Part shown: positions 54,401 through 63,438 of the stretch, piece after piece
Layout of the letters: every line of letters starts with the position of its first letter
Position numbering within the stretch: position 1 is the stretch's first letter
DNA from: Turnera subulata
Taxonomy: Eukaryota; Streptophyta; Magnoliopsida; Malpighiales; Passifloraceae
Direction of reading: 5' to 3'
NCBI GenBank assembly: GCA_028386065.3
Contig: JAKUCV010000854.1
Location: 62,001 to 126,000 of the forward strand
DNA length: 64,000 bases
Program-made: the position numbers and the translations under genes
The notes under the pieces: generated by a model
Told to the model about the DNA's origin: nothing
What the model saw: only the letters and a program-made list of their open reading frames with translations
Database searches by the model: none

Positions 54401-54849
54401 TTTATAACTGTCAAAACGCTGTGCATCATGTGATCATCCAATAATGCAGCTTGTCTACATTACAGAGCGAGTCCGGTCTGGACCAGAAAATAACTGATAC
54501 CCCCTTAGTTATTTTCCGGTGTGATTTTTCTGAGGTTTCCGAGACCCGGAAAAATACCGACTTAGCTCCGAAAAATCCACGGAAAAATCTAAATGACGCC
54601 CGATTTACCTTGAATTAATTTCCCAAGATTAATTCTTTCGGTAAATCACTGTAGAAAAACTTTTACAGTCCGGTTAAAATCCAAAATTTTTACCTGGGCT
54701 GTTACAGTCTACCCATCTTAAAAAGAATTTCGTCCACGAAATTCCGTCTTATCCGTGGGTCCTACCACGATAAGCTTCTGGCACACTCTGCCAGGTGTCC
54801 AAACTCAACATGAGATACCGCTTATACCCTTAAGCGACATCTCGTCCTC

Positions 54850-54857
54850 TATAAAAA
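54850..54857 (+). promoter_or_regulatory. TATA box for the antisense gene in the LARD
   Basis: TATAAAAA preceded by CGTCCTC, 36 bp before the ATG at 54893. It points rightward, against the LTR transcript. Confidence 0.6.
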
Positions 54858-54892
54858 CCAAACCTCATGACTGGCATTCTAAAAACACAGTC

Positions 54893-55192
54893 ATGGACTC
54901 TCCAATCCGATCTCGTACTACCTCTGACTCCAAGAACAACAGCTACATCGGCGGCATTGCCTTCCCGACAAGCTCCGATGAAGAACCTCCCAAGAAACGG
55001 TTCAAGACGAACATCATCAGCCTGAAAGAGCACATGGTCGTCTCCAGCAGACGGCGAAAGAAGCGTGTCATCAAGAAGGCTGAAGAACGAAAGGGCAAGG
55101 CGACGGTTGAAAGCAGCACTCCGCAGCAGACTCTGACGCAGCTGAACGTCTCACTGAAGAAGATCAGCTCGGCGGTGATGCAGATCGAATAG
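54893..55192 (+). CDS. Basic 99-residue protein encoded antisense in the LARD, unknown function
   Basis: ORF from ATG 54893 (start chosen because it follows the TATA box; the frame is open upstream to 54755). It begins MDSPIRSRTTSDSKNN. Two basic clusters, PPKKRFK and RRRKKRVIKKAEERK, could be nuclear signals. The C-terminal QLNVSLKKISSAVMQIE looks like an amphipathic helix. Codons favour C or G in third position in AT-rich surroundings. After the TAG the same frame stays open for about 37 codons of similar character (LVKDLEKQV) to about 55303, with an AATAAA-like run (AAATAAAATAAG) after it. The protein may have been longer. No family recognised. Confidence 0.5.
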   Translation: MDSPIRSRTTSDSKNNSYIGGIAFPTSSDEEPPKKRFKTNIISLKEHMVVSSRRRKKRVIKKAEERKGKATVESSTPQQTLTQLNVSLKKISSAVMQIE

Positions 55193-55303
55193 GCGTGCGC
55201 GGAACTCTTTCCTCACGTCAAAAACGTCCAAAAACTTGTAAAAGATCTAGAGAAGCAAGTAGCTCCGCAGAGTACTTCTTCTCCTGTTGTAAAACTGTTA
55301 TGA

Positions 55304-56019
55304 ATTAAATAAAATAAGTTTTCTTTTAAAATAAAAACTCTTATATTACGAAATCTCATGTTAAACAGAAAAACAAAAATATTTAAAGCAACACAAAACC
55401 GTCGAGAAGGTAAAATAAAATTATAACATAAAGATGTTAAAAACGGAACCAATAAAAGGAAGTAAAACCAATATGAAGAAATTAAAAAAAAAAATTCGTT
55501 TAACAAAACCAAAACATAAAAAAGTTAAAACAAAAACATGTTTCCATGCTCGGCGCTTTAGATCGATCGTAACCATCCTCGATCCCGAGGAATGTAACAC
55601 GTACAACTAACGGTGACGTTGGTTTCCCTCGTGAAAAAGACATTCGTTAACTCGCATGGTGATGATCACGAGAGCATCCTGTGTCCCTCGAAAGAAACGA
55701 TACCCACTTGTTCACAATTTCCGCATGAGCCAAAAACGTCTGTCAGGTCTCGTATCTCTCCACGATGTCCGAATAGGTATAAGCTTCTCGCACAAGCACT
55801 CCACTCGAGGTGTGGTCCCATCAGTCTAGCCTCAACGGTCACGAATGCATTTGATTAAAGATGCTAGAAAGAGTCATAAAAAGAAACGCCACGGTAGCCA
55901 GGGCGTTAGAAAATCATGAGATGGAAAAAGGCTGAAAAACTCTAGCATTTGTAGCCCGAAAAATGAATAAAGTACAAAGCAATAAATGAAGCAACGGCAA
56001 ATTTTCAAAAAGCAAAATC
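55304..56019. other. LARD interior between the two antisense frames
   Basis: AT-rich DNA to 55560, then a more balanced stretch (55560-55860) with only short frames, then A-rich DNA. No motif recognised. It might be an intron or intergenic part of the antisense transcription unit. Confidence 0.45.
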
Positions 56020-56127
56020 TTGAAAATCAAAAACAGTAATCACGCTCCCCATAAGAGTATAAAAAAAACTCAGAAAAACAAAACCACAACGCTCAGAAAA
56101 ACAAAATACCCACGCTTCCAAAACGCG

Positions 56128-56811
56128 ATGCCTGCTCCATCATCCGTTTTCTTCGTCGAAGGTGCCAACCTAGGCAGAAAAAACCGACTGGCCTACAGCA
56201 TGGTCAACGAACGTCCAGATGAACTACTGAACGAGCTCGGAAGGATGCCGCATCTGGTCTTCATCGACGAACTCTACTCCTCCAGATTCTTCGTCACTCC
56301 CATGGAAGTGACGTTCTTCCTAGAGGACCATGGCACTCTGAGGACCTCCTATTACGGCTCGGCAAACTCCATCATGTTCTTCATTTCCGAAAGACTTCAG
56401 GAGTTCAACCTAGAGTCCACTTGCCATTTCCTGGAGCAAGGCACCTACTACCAACTCTCGATGACGGCCCAGAGCATGCCCAGAGTCACTCGGTTACCCA
56501 TAACTTGGCCAAAGGCCCGACTACTGGTGTGGAACTGCAGAGGAGTCGCTAGGCGTTCCCAGGAGTTCTCGCGTACCCTGAGGGACCTGAAGAACCAATA
56601 CAAGCCAAACATGGTCCTTCTCACAGAGACCCAGTGGCAGCCTCAAGACGATCACGGTCTCATCCCACTCCGGTTCCCTCAAGCAAACCGGTACGAGCTT
56701 CTTGGCCAGAACAACACAGGTGGCATGTGGTTCTCGTGGAGCGACAGCATCCAAGTCAACATCAACAATGACCCCAACAGCTTCAGGGTCAATGTCGTTC
56801 CAAGGAGATGA
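56128..56811 (+). CDS. Antisense LARD protein: novel N-terminal region fused to a truncated LINE-type endonuclease domain
   Basis: A 227-residue frame from ATG 56128 (the frame is open further up to ATG 56020, but that part is Lys/Thr-rich and low in GC3). Residues 1-130 match nothing I know (FFVEGANLGRKNRLAYSM, ELGRMPHLVFIDELYSSRFF, CHFLEQGTYYQLSMT). Residues 131-227 are the first half of an endonuclease/exonuclease/phosphatase domain as in plant LINEs: LLVWNCRGVARRSQEF, LRDLKNQYKPNMVLLTETQ, NNTGGMWFSWSDSIQV. The Asn of WNCRG and the Glu of LLTET are present, but the GDFN and SDH halves are missing, so it cannot be an active nuclease. Strong C/G third-base preference in AT-rich surroundings suggests past selection. 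It runs opposite to the LTR transcript. Confidence 0.6.
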   Translation: MPAPSSVFFVEGANLGRKNRLAYSMVNERPDELLNELGRMPHLVFIDELYSSRFFVTPMEVTFFLEDHGTLRTSYYGSANSIMFFISERLQEFNLESTCHFLEQGTYYQLSMTAQSMPRVTRLPITWPKARLLVWNCRGVARRSQEFSRTLRDLKNQYKPNMVLLTETQWQPQDDHGLIPLRFPQANRYELLGQNNTGGMWFSWSDSIQVNINNDPNSFRVNVVPRR

Positions 56812-57065
56812 ATGTATTTTATTTTTATTTTATAAAATATCAATGTAATGTTTATGTTTGTAATGATAATATTAGCAATATTAAAAATATTTATATTTCC
56901 GCTTATTATGGCATCATTTACCTCTTATGTGTATGTTCCGCGACAGCTGGCGTCCCTTGACTGGATCCATAATGCACTAACTAAATGATACAAAATAATA
57001 AACAAATGGAGCGACCTATGCAAACAAGAACAGCAAACGCACAAGGACTACCCAACAAGACCTAA
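56812..57065. other. LARD interior after the antisense frame
   Basis: AT-rich DNA with TTTATTTTTATTTTATAAAATATC right after the stop, plausible as a 3' end region for the + strand gene. Otherwise nothing is recognised. Confidence 0.4.
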
Positions 57066-57067
57066 CG

Positions 57068-57083
57068 CCCGCTCCGCTACCAA
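57068..57083 (-). promoter_or_regulatory. LARD primer-binding site
   Basis: On the - strand TGGTAGCGGAGCGGGC begins two bases after the 5' LTR end. The core TGGTAGCGGAGC is shared with three copia elements of this window although this is a gypsy-type element. Confidence 0.78.
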
Positions 57084-57085
57084 AA

Positions 57086-59955
57086 TGAAACGCCCCAACC
57101 CGTATTTACCGTACATAGTAAACACGTGCCGGAACTGTGACGACCAAACCAAAACAAGTCCAGCATACAGTGTATACAACAGAAACCCGGTCTCAACAGC
57201 CCAAAATAAAAACATCAATAATAACTAAACCGGCCCAATGGCCCAATAATATCAATAAACTGCACAGCGGAAGACTTAATAGCTCAAAAAAAACACTGTA
57301 TGCGACATAGATGCAAACTATGGATCCAAGTCTTGTCCAAGGGATAACGCCGCAGCCTGTCTGGAATGCATCAAACCTGTACCACAAGTAACTCAACCTA
57401 CGGGATGAAAGCCCGCCGGTGAGGGGTGAGTCCGAAGTGCTCACCGACGAAGGATAGACAATCAATATGCACACTATAAATACTCAAGGTCAAAACAGTA
57501 ATAACAGCCAAATATATACCAAAACAAAAGACTCGACCCAAAACCGGTCCAAGACCAAAAAGACTCAAATAAAATCCAATTTTCTAGTTTTATCTTTCCG
57601 AGCCCCGTCACGGATAAGCTAGCCAGACGAAAACCAGAGAACCCAGGGATCGACATCCCAAAAATACGAACCCAGGGATAAACATCCCAAAAAATAGTCA
57701 CGGGATAGACATCCCAAGCATAGACATGCTTATCACAAGTAACCCAGGTCATGGCCACCACGAAACAGTCTTAAACCATCGAGTCGTACCACTACTTATC
57801 ACGTGACAATTATATGATCATCAAAACCAAATCTCAGGGATCAACATCCCTAGCCAAAAAACCGGGATAGACATCCCTATCCAAAATCAGGGAACGACAT
57901 CCTTATCACAATTTATTATTTAATCCATTATACTTTATACCAAAAAGACACAGTGATAAATATCCAAAAACTCAATGTACGGGGATAAACATCCCGAAAC
58001 CAAATCATGGGGTTAAACATCCCAAAATCAAATCATGGCACAGGGATTAACATCCCGAATCAAATCACAGCAAATGCAACACTCAACAGGGCAACAATCA
58101 TCAAACACAATAACAGAGTAATACAGGCACATATTGAAGGAAATCCATCCTCACCTTGGCCGATTACTCAACTCCGGAAACAACGACCGGTACCAAGGCC
58201 AGCTCCTCGGGAAACTGCCCGATATCCGAACCTATACAACAAAATAATATATACACATAAATGCACATAATCGGTATGCTATGATACCAAAACTGCGAAA
58301 TAACCCATCCCGGTTCATATCCTTTATTTTCATCTTTTACCGAAAATATATCGTATGCATATAAGGTTACAAAAACATATTTCCAAAACTATTAAATCAA
58401 AACATTTCATAAAATAATATAATTTTCTCAAAATCATAATTAACATAATTTTTTTGGAAATTATAACATTTGTATATATTTTCCATAATATTTCCATAAA
58501 AATTATTATACTTTCCAAAATATAATTTCCAAGTATTATTATCTTTAGAAAACTCCATTTCCAGAAAGTATATTCACATAAACTTATTTTCTGAAAATAA
58601 ATACGAATTTATAGGTACACATTATCAAAATAAGTATATTCACATAACATAAAATACTTTTCCAAACAATTACATTATCAAAATAATTATATATTTCAGA
58701 ATTATAAATCATGTGTACCATATATATATTTCCAAAGTTAATTACCATAATTTTCCAAAAAATTAATAACGTATTTATAATTCCCAGAAAATATATATAC
58801 AATATTTATCTTTTTCCTAATTATATATAATAACATTTTTTTCAAAACAAAACATAATTATCAAGGTATATATATACATATATTTTTCCCCAAAACCATA
58901 AATCACACTTTCTATATTTTTCTCAAAGTGAATATATATTTTTTTTGAAAATTAAATACCAGAATAATTATATAAACATATATATATATATTTTTAAAAA
59001 ATTAAAACAACCCAACCCGGCAACCCAGAAGTTTGCGACCCGTACACAACCCGACCAACACAACGGGTCCTCACCTAGCAGCGGCGCGACGCAGCGCGGG
59101 GAAGGTGTCGCGAGGCGCGGCGTGAGGCATCGACTCCACAGGCGGTGGAAACCCGGGCGCGACGGCGCTAGAGGCTGAGCAGGCGCGGAGGAAGACGGAT
59201 CCGCGGGTTTTGCCGCGGGTCAACGGCGCGTCACGGCGCTTCGGTGGACGGAAGGCGACGGAGGCAGTGGGGCTGAGCTTGCGACGGCACGGCGAGCGTG
59301 CTGCGGGGCTCGGTGTCATGCACGGCTGACCGGAGCTCTTCTAGGTGAACAGTAACCGAGGAGAGGATCCGGGTGACGCACTGTTCACGTTATTTTTTTT
59401 TCTTTTTCTTTCTTTTTCTATTTTCTTCTTTTTCTTCTTTTTTTTTCCTATTTTCCGATTTTCCTTTTTTTCTTTCTTCTTTTTTTTTCTTTCCTCTCTG
59501 TTTTTTTTATGTTTTTCTGTTTTTTTTTTCTTTCTTTTTCTTTTCTTTTCTCTCTTTTTTTCCTTTTTTTTCTCTCTTTTTTTTTTCTTCTCCTCTTCCC
59601 CTCTTCCCCTGGTTTCCTCTTCTTTTATAACAGTGAAAACGTTGTGCATCATGTAATCATCCAATAATGCAGCTTGTCTGCATTACGGAGCGAGTCCGGT
59701 CCGGACCAGAAAATAACTAATAACCCCTTAGTTATTTTCCGGTGTGATTTTTCCGAGGTTTCCGGGACCCGGAAAAATACCGACTTAGGTCCGAAAAATC
59801 CACAGAAAATTCTCAAGCGCGGGAAAACTCTCGATTTCGAAAAACGACGCCCGATTTACCTTGAATTAATTACCCAAGATTATTTTTTCGGTAAATCACT
59901 GTAGAAAGAATTTTACAGTCCGGTAAAAATCCAAATTTTTACCCGGGCTGTTACA
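57086..59955 (-). repeat. LARD 5' LTR (right)
   Basis: A 2870-bp LTR matching 51787-54706 throughout, with substitutions and small indels (including loss in the TA-rich zone and a 25-bp difference near 57625). The GGGATnnACATCCC cluster is at about 57645-58065. The GC-rich block near 59060-59340 and the pyrimidine tract at 59390-59612 are conserved. Confidence 0.92.
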
Positions 59956-61522
59956 TGTGAGAACCCGAATTTCCCTTTACACCTTCTTCTTTAACCAACA
60001 CCTAATATTGTTGGAGTCACCACCCGAATTTTATTATAGGACAAAATCCGGGAAAAATTTTTCCTTGAATCCCAATGACTCCATTTAAGCAACCGGTTAG
60101 CGAACCAACGATATTGGGCCCGGGGGTTCGTCATGGATGGGAAGGTGTTAGGCACCCATCCGTGTTAGGGCGAAACTTTGTGCAATTGAAGTAAATATGT
60201 ATGCCTTGTGAAAGTGTGTGCAAGGTGTGGAAACAAATCACAAAATAATAAAATTAAATTGGGACAAAAGGGAAAACTAAAATAATTTGGCTTGAGTCTC
60301 CACCACTAGAGACCACCTACGTACCCCAGCGACCGGGTTCAAAGCTCACGTAGTTCTTGTTGTAACATCACAACAATCACATCATCAAAAGCTTCAACAA
60401 ATCATCAAGCAAATAATAAAATCAAAAGGGTTTAGGAATACCTCTTGTAGCCCTCCTCTAGCTCCTTCGATTGGGTTGTATTCTCCACCCACCTTCTTCC
60501 CACTCCTTAGCTCAATTGTTAACCCCCTCTTGATCTACCCTTGCTAGATTACTGTTGATTCTTCCCACGAAATTCCTCCTTAGTTTTTGCCTAAAAGAAG
60601 AAAACTAGGCTTGGAGAAGTAGAGTTTCTCCAAGCAACAAAGCTTATAGGAAGTATGTGTATAATGTGGGATTGATCCCTTGAAATGTGAATGGGAGACC
60701 TTATTTACAGTGTTCTGGAGAGTGTAGCGGTGTGGACCTACTAATGACCAAGGTCTTAGCCAAAAAACTTGGCCAAAACCGTGTAGAATCAAATTAGGGG
60801 CGAAATCGGAGGAAAACGGGCGTTTCTGGGCACCATGACCGCCATGGCCAATGGTCATTGGCTGGATGGTCGCCAGGCCCACGGTCATCTGTGGATGGCC
60901 GCCCGGACATGGTGCATGTCCCGCCATGACCGCCCGACGCTCCGAGTTCCCCCGTTCTTTCCTTTTTTGCTCCTTATTTCCCCTAATTCCTCCCTAATTT
61001 TATTCAACCGCGTAATCAGCCCCTAATCAACCCAGAATCACCTCTTTTCTTGATTATTACTCCTCCCAATCAACTCCTAATTGATTGATACACATTAAAT
61101 CCCTATTTTATGCACAAATCATACCAAAAAAATATTTCTCTTTAAAAGATGATTTAACTCTGATTTTCCACGAGCAAGTAATATGTTTATGGGCTGATTA
61201 GCTTTGAAAAGTTCACAGTCTACAAACTTAGGCCCTCCAATTTATCCTTAACCTAAAATAAATAATCTCAATATAATTGGGTAAAAATAAACAATAAAGC
61301 CCAAATAAATGAAATAAGACAAATATCCTAAGATTAAATAATCTCAATAATCCTAAGGTTCAAATATATAAATTTTTAATTTATAAAATATGTGCACTCT
61401 ACTAAAATAAATTCTAAGTATGCCTTAGCCAAAGACCAAATCATCTCATTAATCTTATGGTTAGAGCATACTCAAAATCTAAATTAGAAGAATATTTTGT
61501 GGGTCAAATTTTGGTATTCACA
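59956..61522 (-). repeat. Gypsy-3 3' LTR (left)
   Basis: TGTGAGAACCC ... GGTATTCACA, 1567 bp, closest to 46598-48245. Its first five bases double as the LARD TSD. The GACCGCC module is at 60834-60936; the TATA box region reads TTACAGTG/TTATTTACAG on the + strand, a change that weakens the TATA box seen in the other two copies. The purine tract GAGGGGCATC lies at 61523-61532 on the - strand. Confidence 0.88.
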
Positions 61523-62830
61523 GATGCCCCTCGTTGATGAGTCCATAGAAACTAATTAAGGAGGAAACAACGCAAGAAGGAACAACCAAATTTGAACGAA
61601 TTGATGTGAATGGTGTATGTTAATGGTTGGAGCACCCCATGCTCCACTTCAGGAATCATCTCATCCGGAAGGTTGTGATTACCGAGAATCATCTCATCCC
61701 ATGGTTTTACGAGAACCGGGTTCTTGGCTTATGGGAATCATCCCATCCCATGGTTTTTAAGGATTTATCACCCTCCTTAAGGGACTCGGTTTGTTTGTGA
61801 TAGAATCATCTCATCTATCAGTTCGTCAACAAAGAATCAATTCATCTTTGCTAACTCGGGATTTTATCGTCCTCCCTGAGGTACTCGGTGTTTTCCGTTT
61901 GTTCGTCGGGAATCATCCCATCCGGGAGTTTGAGAGGACCGGGGCCTCAGCATTGTGGAAATCATCTCATCTCATGGTTTGCAAGAACTGGGTCCTCGGC
62001 ATTGTTGGAATCATCTCATGGTTTGCGAGAAACGGGTTCTCGGCTTTGTGTTTGCGGGGACTGGGTTCTCGGCTTTGGTTTGTGCCTCAAGGTTTGCGGG
62101 AACTGGGTTCTGGTTTCTGGAAATCTCAACTTTGGTTCTCCTCAAATCTAGATTCCCCCATGGTTTTCTCTCATCTGGGTTCCCTAATCTCACGGTTTGC
62201 GGATACTAGGTCCCGGTTTTGGGTTTGCTTTCCTCCTTGGTTTCCCTCACATCTGGTGTTTCTTTTTCCTGGTTTCCCTCATGTCTGGATTTTCTCACAT
62301 CTAGGCTTGCTTCTCTCCTGGTTCCCCTTATATCTGGGTTGTCTCACTTCCCTGTAGGTTTGCTCTCATCTAGTTCCCTCATGTCTGGTTTCCCTCAAGG
62401 TTTTCTCTCACTGCTGGTTTCCCACATCGTCTAACTGGTTTTAAGAAATGGTATCACTCCTGCGGTTTAGGTGTGTCTATGGCTCATTCCTCTCATGTTT
62501 TCGGGTTCCCTAGTGGGTTTGAAAGAGATGTGGTATATCGCGCCCCTTGCCTAAATGTGGGCACATCATGCCCCTGGTTCAATTTTCTCGAGATGGGGCA
62601 TGTTGCCCCCAACATCATCTAATCATGGTTTTGGAGAGGGGGACTTAGTGTGCCCCTGGCTCACAATTGTCCCGGGTGTCCCAGTCCACCAACAAACAAG
62701 TTTTTCTCAATAAAATCAAGTAATTGGGCTCATCGTGCCCATGGAAGTTCACTAATCAAGATGGGATATCATGCCCCTGGAAATTAATCAAAGTGGGGTA
62801 CGGTGCCCTTAATTCTGGGTTAGTAGAAAA
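61523..62830. repeat. Degenerate tandem array in the 3' internal region of Gypsy-3
   Basis: Same order and words as 48246-49560: GAATCATCTCATCC units, GGTTTCCCTCA units, then CGTGCCC units. No gene. Confidence 0.8.
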
Positions 62831-63019
62831 TTAATATTCAGCAAATCCCATGAGCAGTCACCCAATTCAAGCAACATTTCTTATTATTTCTTTTCTTGGA
62901 ACGAAATTCTTATTATTCGGGACTCAAAAATATGCATACATGGGGTATATTTCGGAGGAGAATTCGTTCCGAGGCGCGGGGCCCGCGAGAAATCAAGGCA
63001 GAGCTCAAAAGGGGGAGGT

Positions 63020-63150
63020 GGCGGCCATTTTGGGGAAGCCAAGGCCAGGCGGTCATGTGGGGATGACCGGCAAGGCTGGGCGGTCTTCCCGCCATGACCG
63101 CTGGCCTTGTGTCGGCTTTAAAGCCCCTCCTTTCCCTCTCTCTCTTCTCA
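63020..63150 (+). promoter_or_regulatory. GACCGCC module and Y patch before the antisense gene of Gypsy-3
   Basis: Module at 63020-63106 and a CT-rich patch near 63126-63148, matching 49741-49870. Confidence 0.55.
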
Positions 63151-63255
63151 TTCCACCCAAAACACCCCAAAGCACCCAAGCCTCTCAATTCTCTCCTCCC
63201 TCATTATTCTCCAAATACTCCAAAATCCTTCCCAAGCTCTCCTACTTCTCATCCG

Positions 63256-63353
63256 TGGCATCATCAATATGTAATCTTCCGAAATCGCGGGACGAATCCT
63301 TGAAGAAATGCCGTCCAAAATCCAATCCGGAGAAAAATATGGGTAGTTTTTGA
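63256..63353 (+). pseudogene. First exon of the antisense PMD gene, Gypsy-3 copy
   Basis: The start codon (GTGGCATCATC at about 63256, where unit 1 has ATGGCATCATC) is mutated to GTG. The following frame matches exon 1 of Gypsy-2 with several changes (NLPKSRDESLKKCRPKSNPEKN). The rest of the gene is displaced by LINE sequence at 63439. Confidence 0.6.
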
Positions 63354-63438
63354 AATCACCTAGTAGGCACATTTCCACTCAACTCCCCAAGGTCCCAATA
63401 AGTAACTTTTACCATCTAAAACCCATGAAATCTTCATT

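Larger units (their letters stand above)
51787..54706 (-). repeat. LARD 3' LTR (left)
   Basis: Distinct blocks in + order: GGGATnnACATCCC cluster (52380-52790), very AT-rich stretch with (TA)n (53000-53745), GC-rich block (53760-54120), pyrimidine tract (54145-54400) and a TATA box on the - strand (GTTATAAAAG, 54399-54408). On the - strand the pyrimidine tract is a purine-rich stretch directly downstream of the TATA box. Confidence 0.92.
51787..59955 (-). mobile_element. LARD: large non-autonomous gypsy-type LTR retrotransposon
   Basis: LTRs of 2920 and 2870 bp (TGAAACGCCCC ... CTGTTACA) flanked by the perfect TSD TGTGA (51782-51786 and 59956-59960). The primer-binding site beside the right LTR and the polypurine tract beside the left give - orientation. 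The tract region, read on the + strand as TACCCATCTTAAAAAG-AATTTCGTCC, resembles that of plant Tekay/Del-type chromoviruses. The interior is only 2379 bp and codes no gag or pol. Instead it holds two open frames on the opposite strand. Movement would need proteins from another element. Confidence 0.92.
50926..63438. repeat. Tandem segmental duplication, unit 2 (with the LARD inserted)
   Basis: Unit 2 repeats unit 1: AT-rich DNA (50926-51781), then after the LARD insertion the Gypsy-3 LTR (59956-61522), the degenerate array, the GACCGCC module and the PMD gene start, to 63438 where LINE sequence begins. Without the LARD, 51781 joins directly to TGTGAGAACCC at 59956, exactly as 46597 joins 46598 in unit 1. 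Confidence 0.85.

Noticed and set aside
54100..54444. Phe/Leu/Ser-rich open frames on + strand and Lys/Glu-rich frames on - strand (also 59341-59664)
   Set aside because: They are translations of a nearly pure pyrimidine/purine tract in the LARD LTRs, open in several frames at once.
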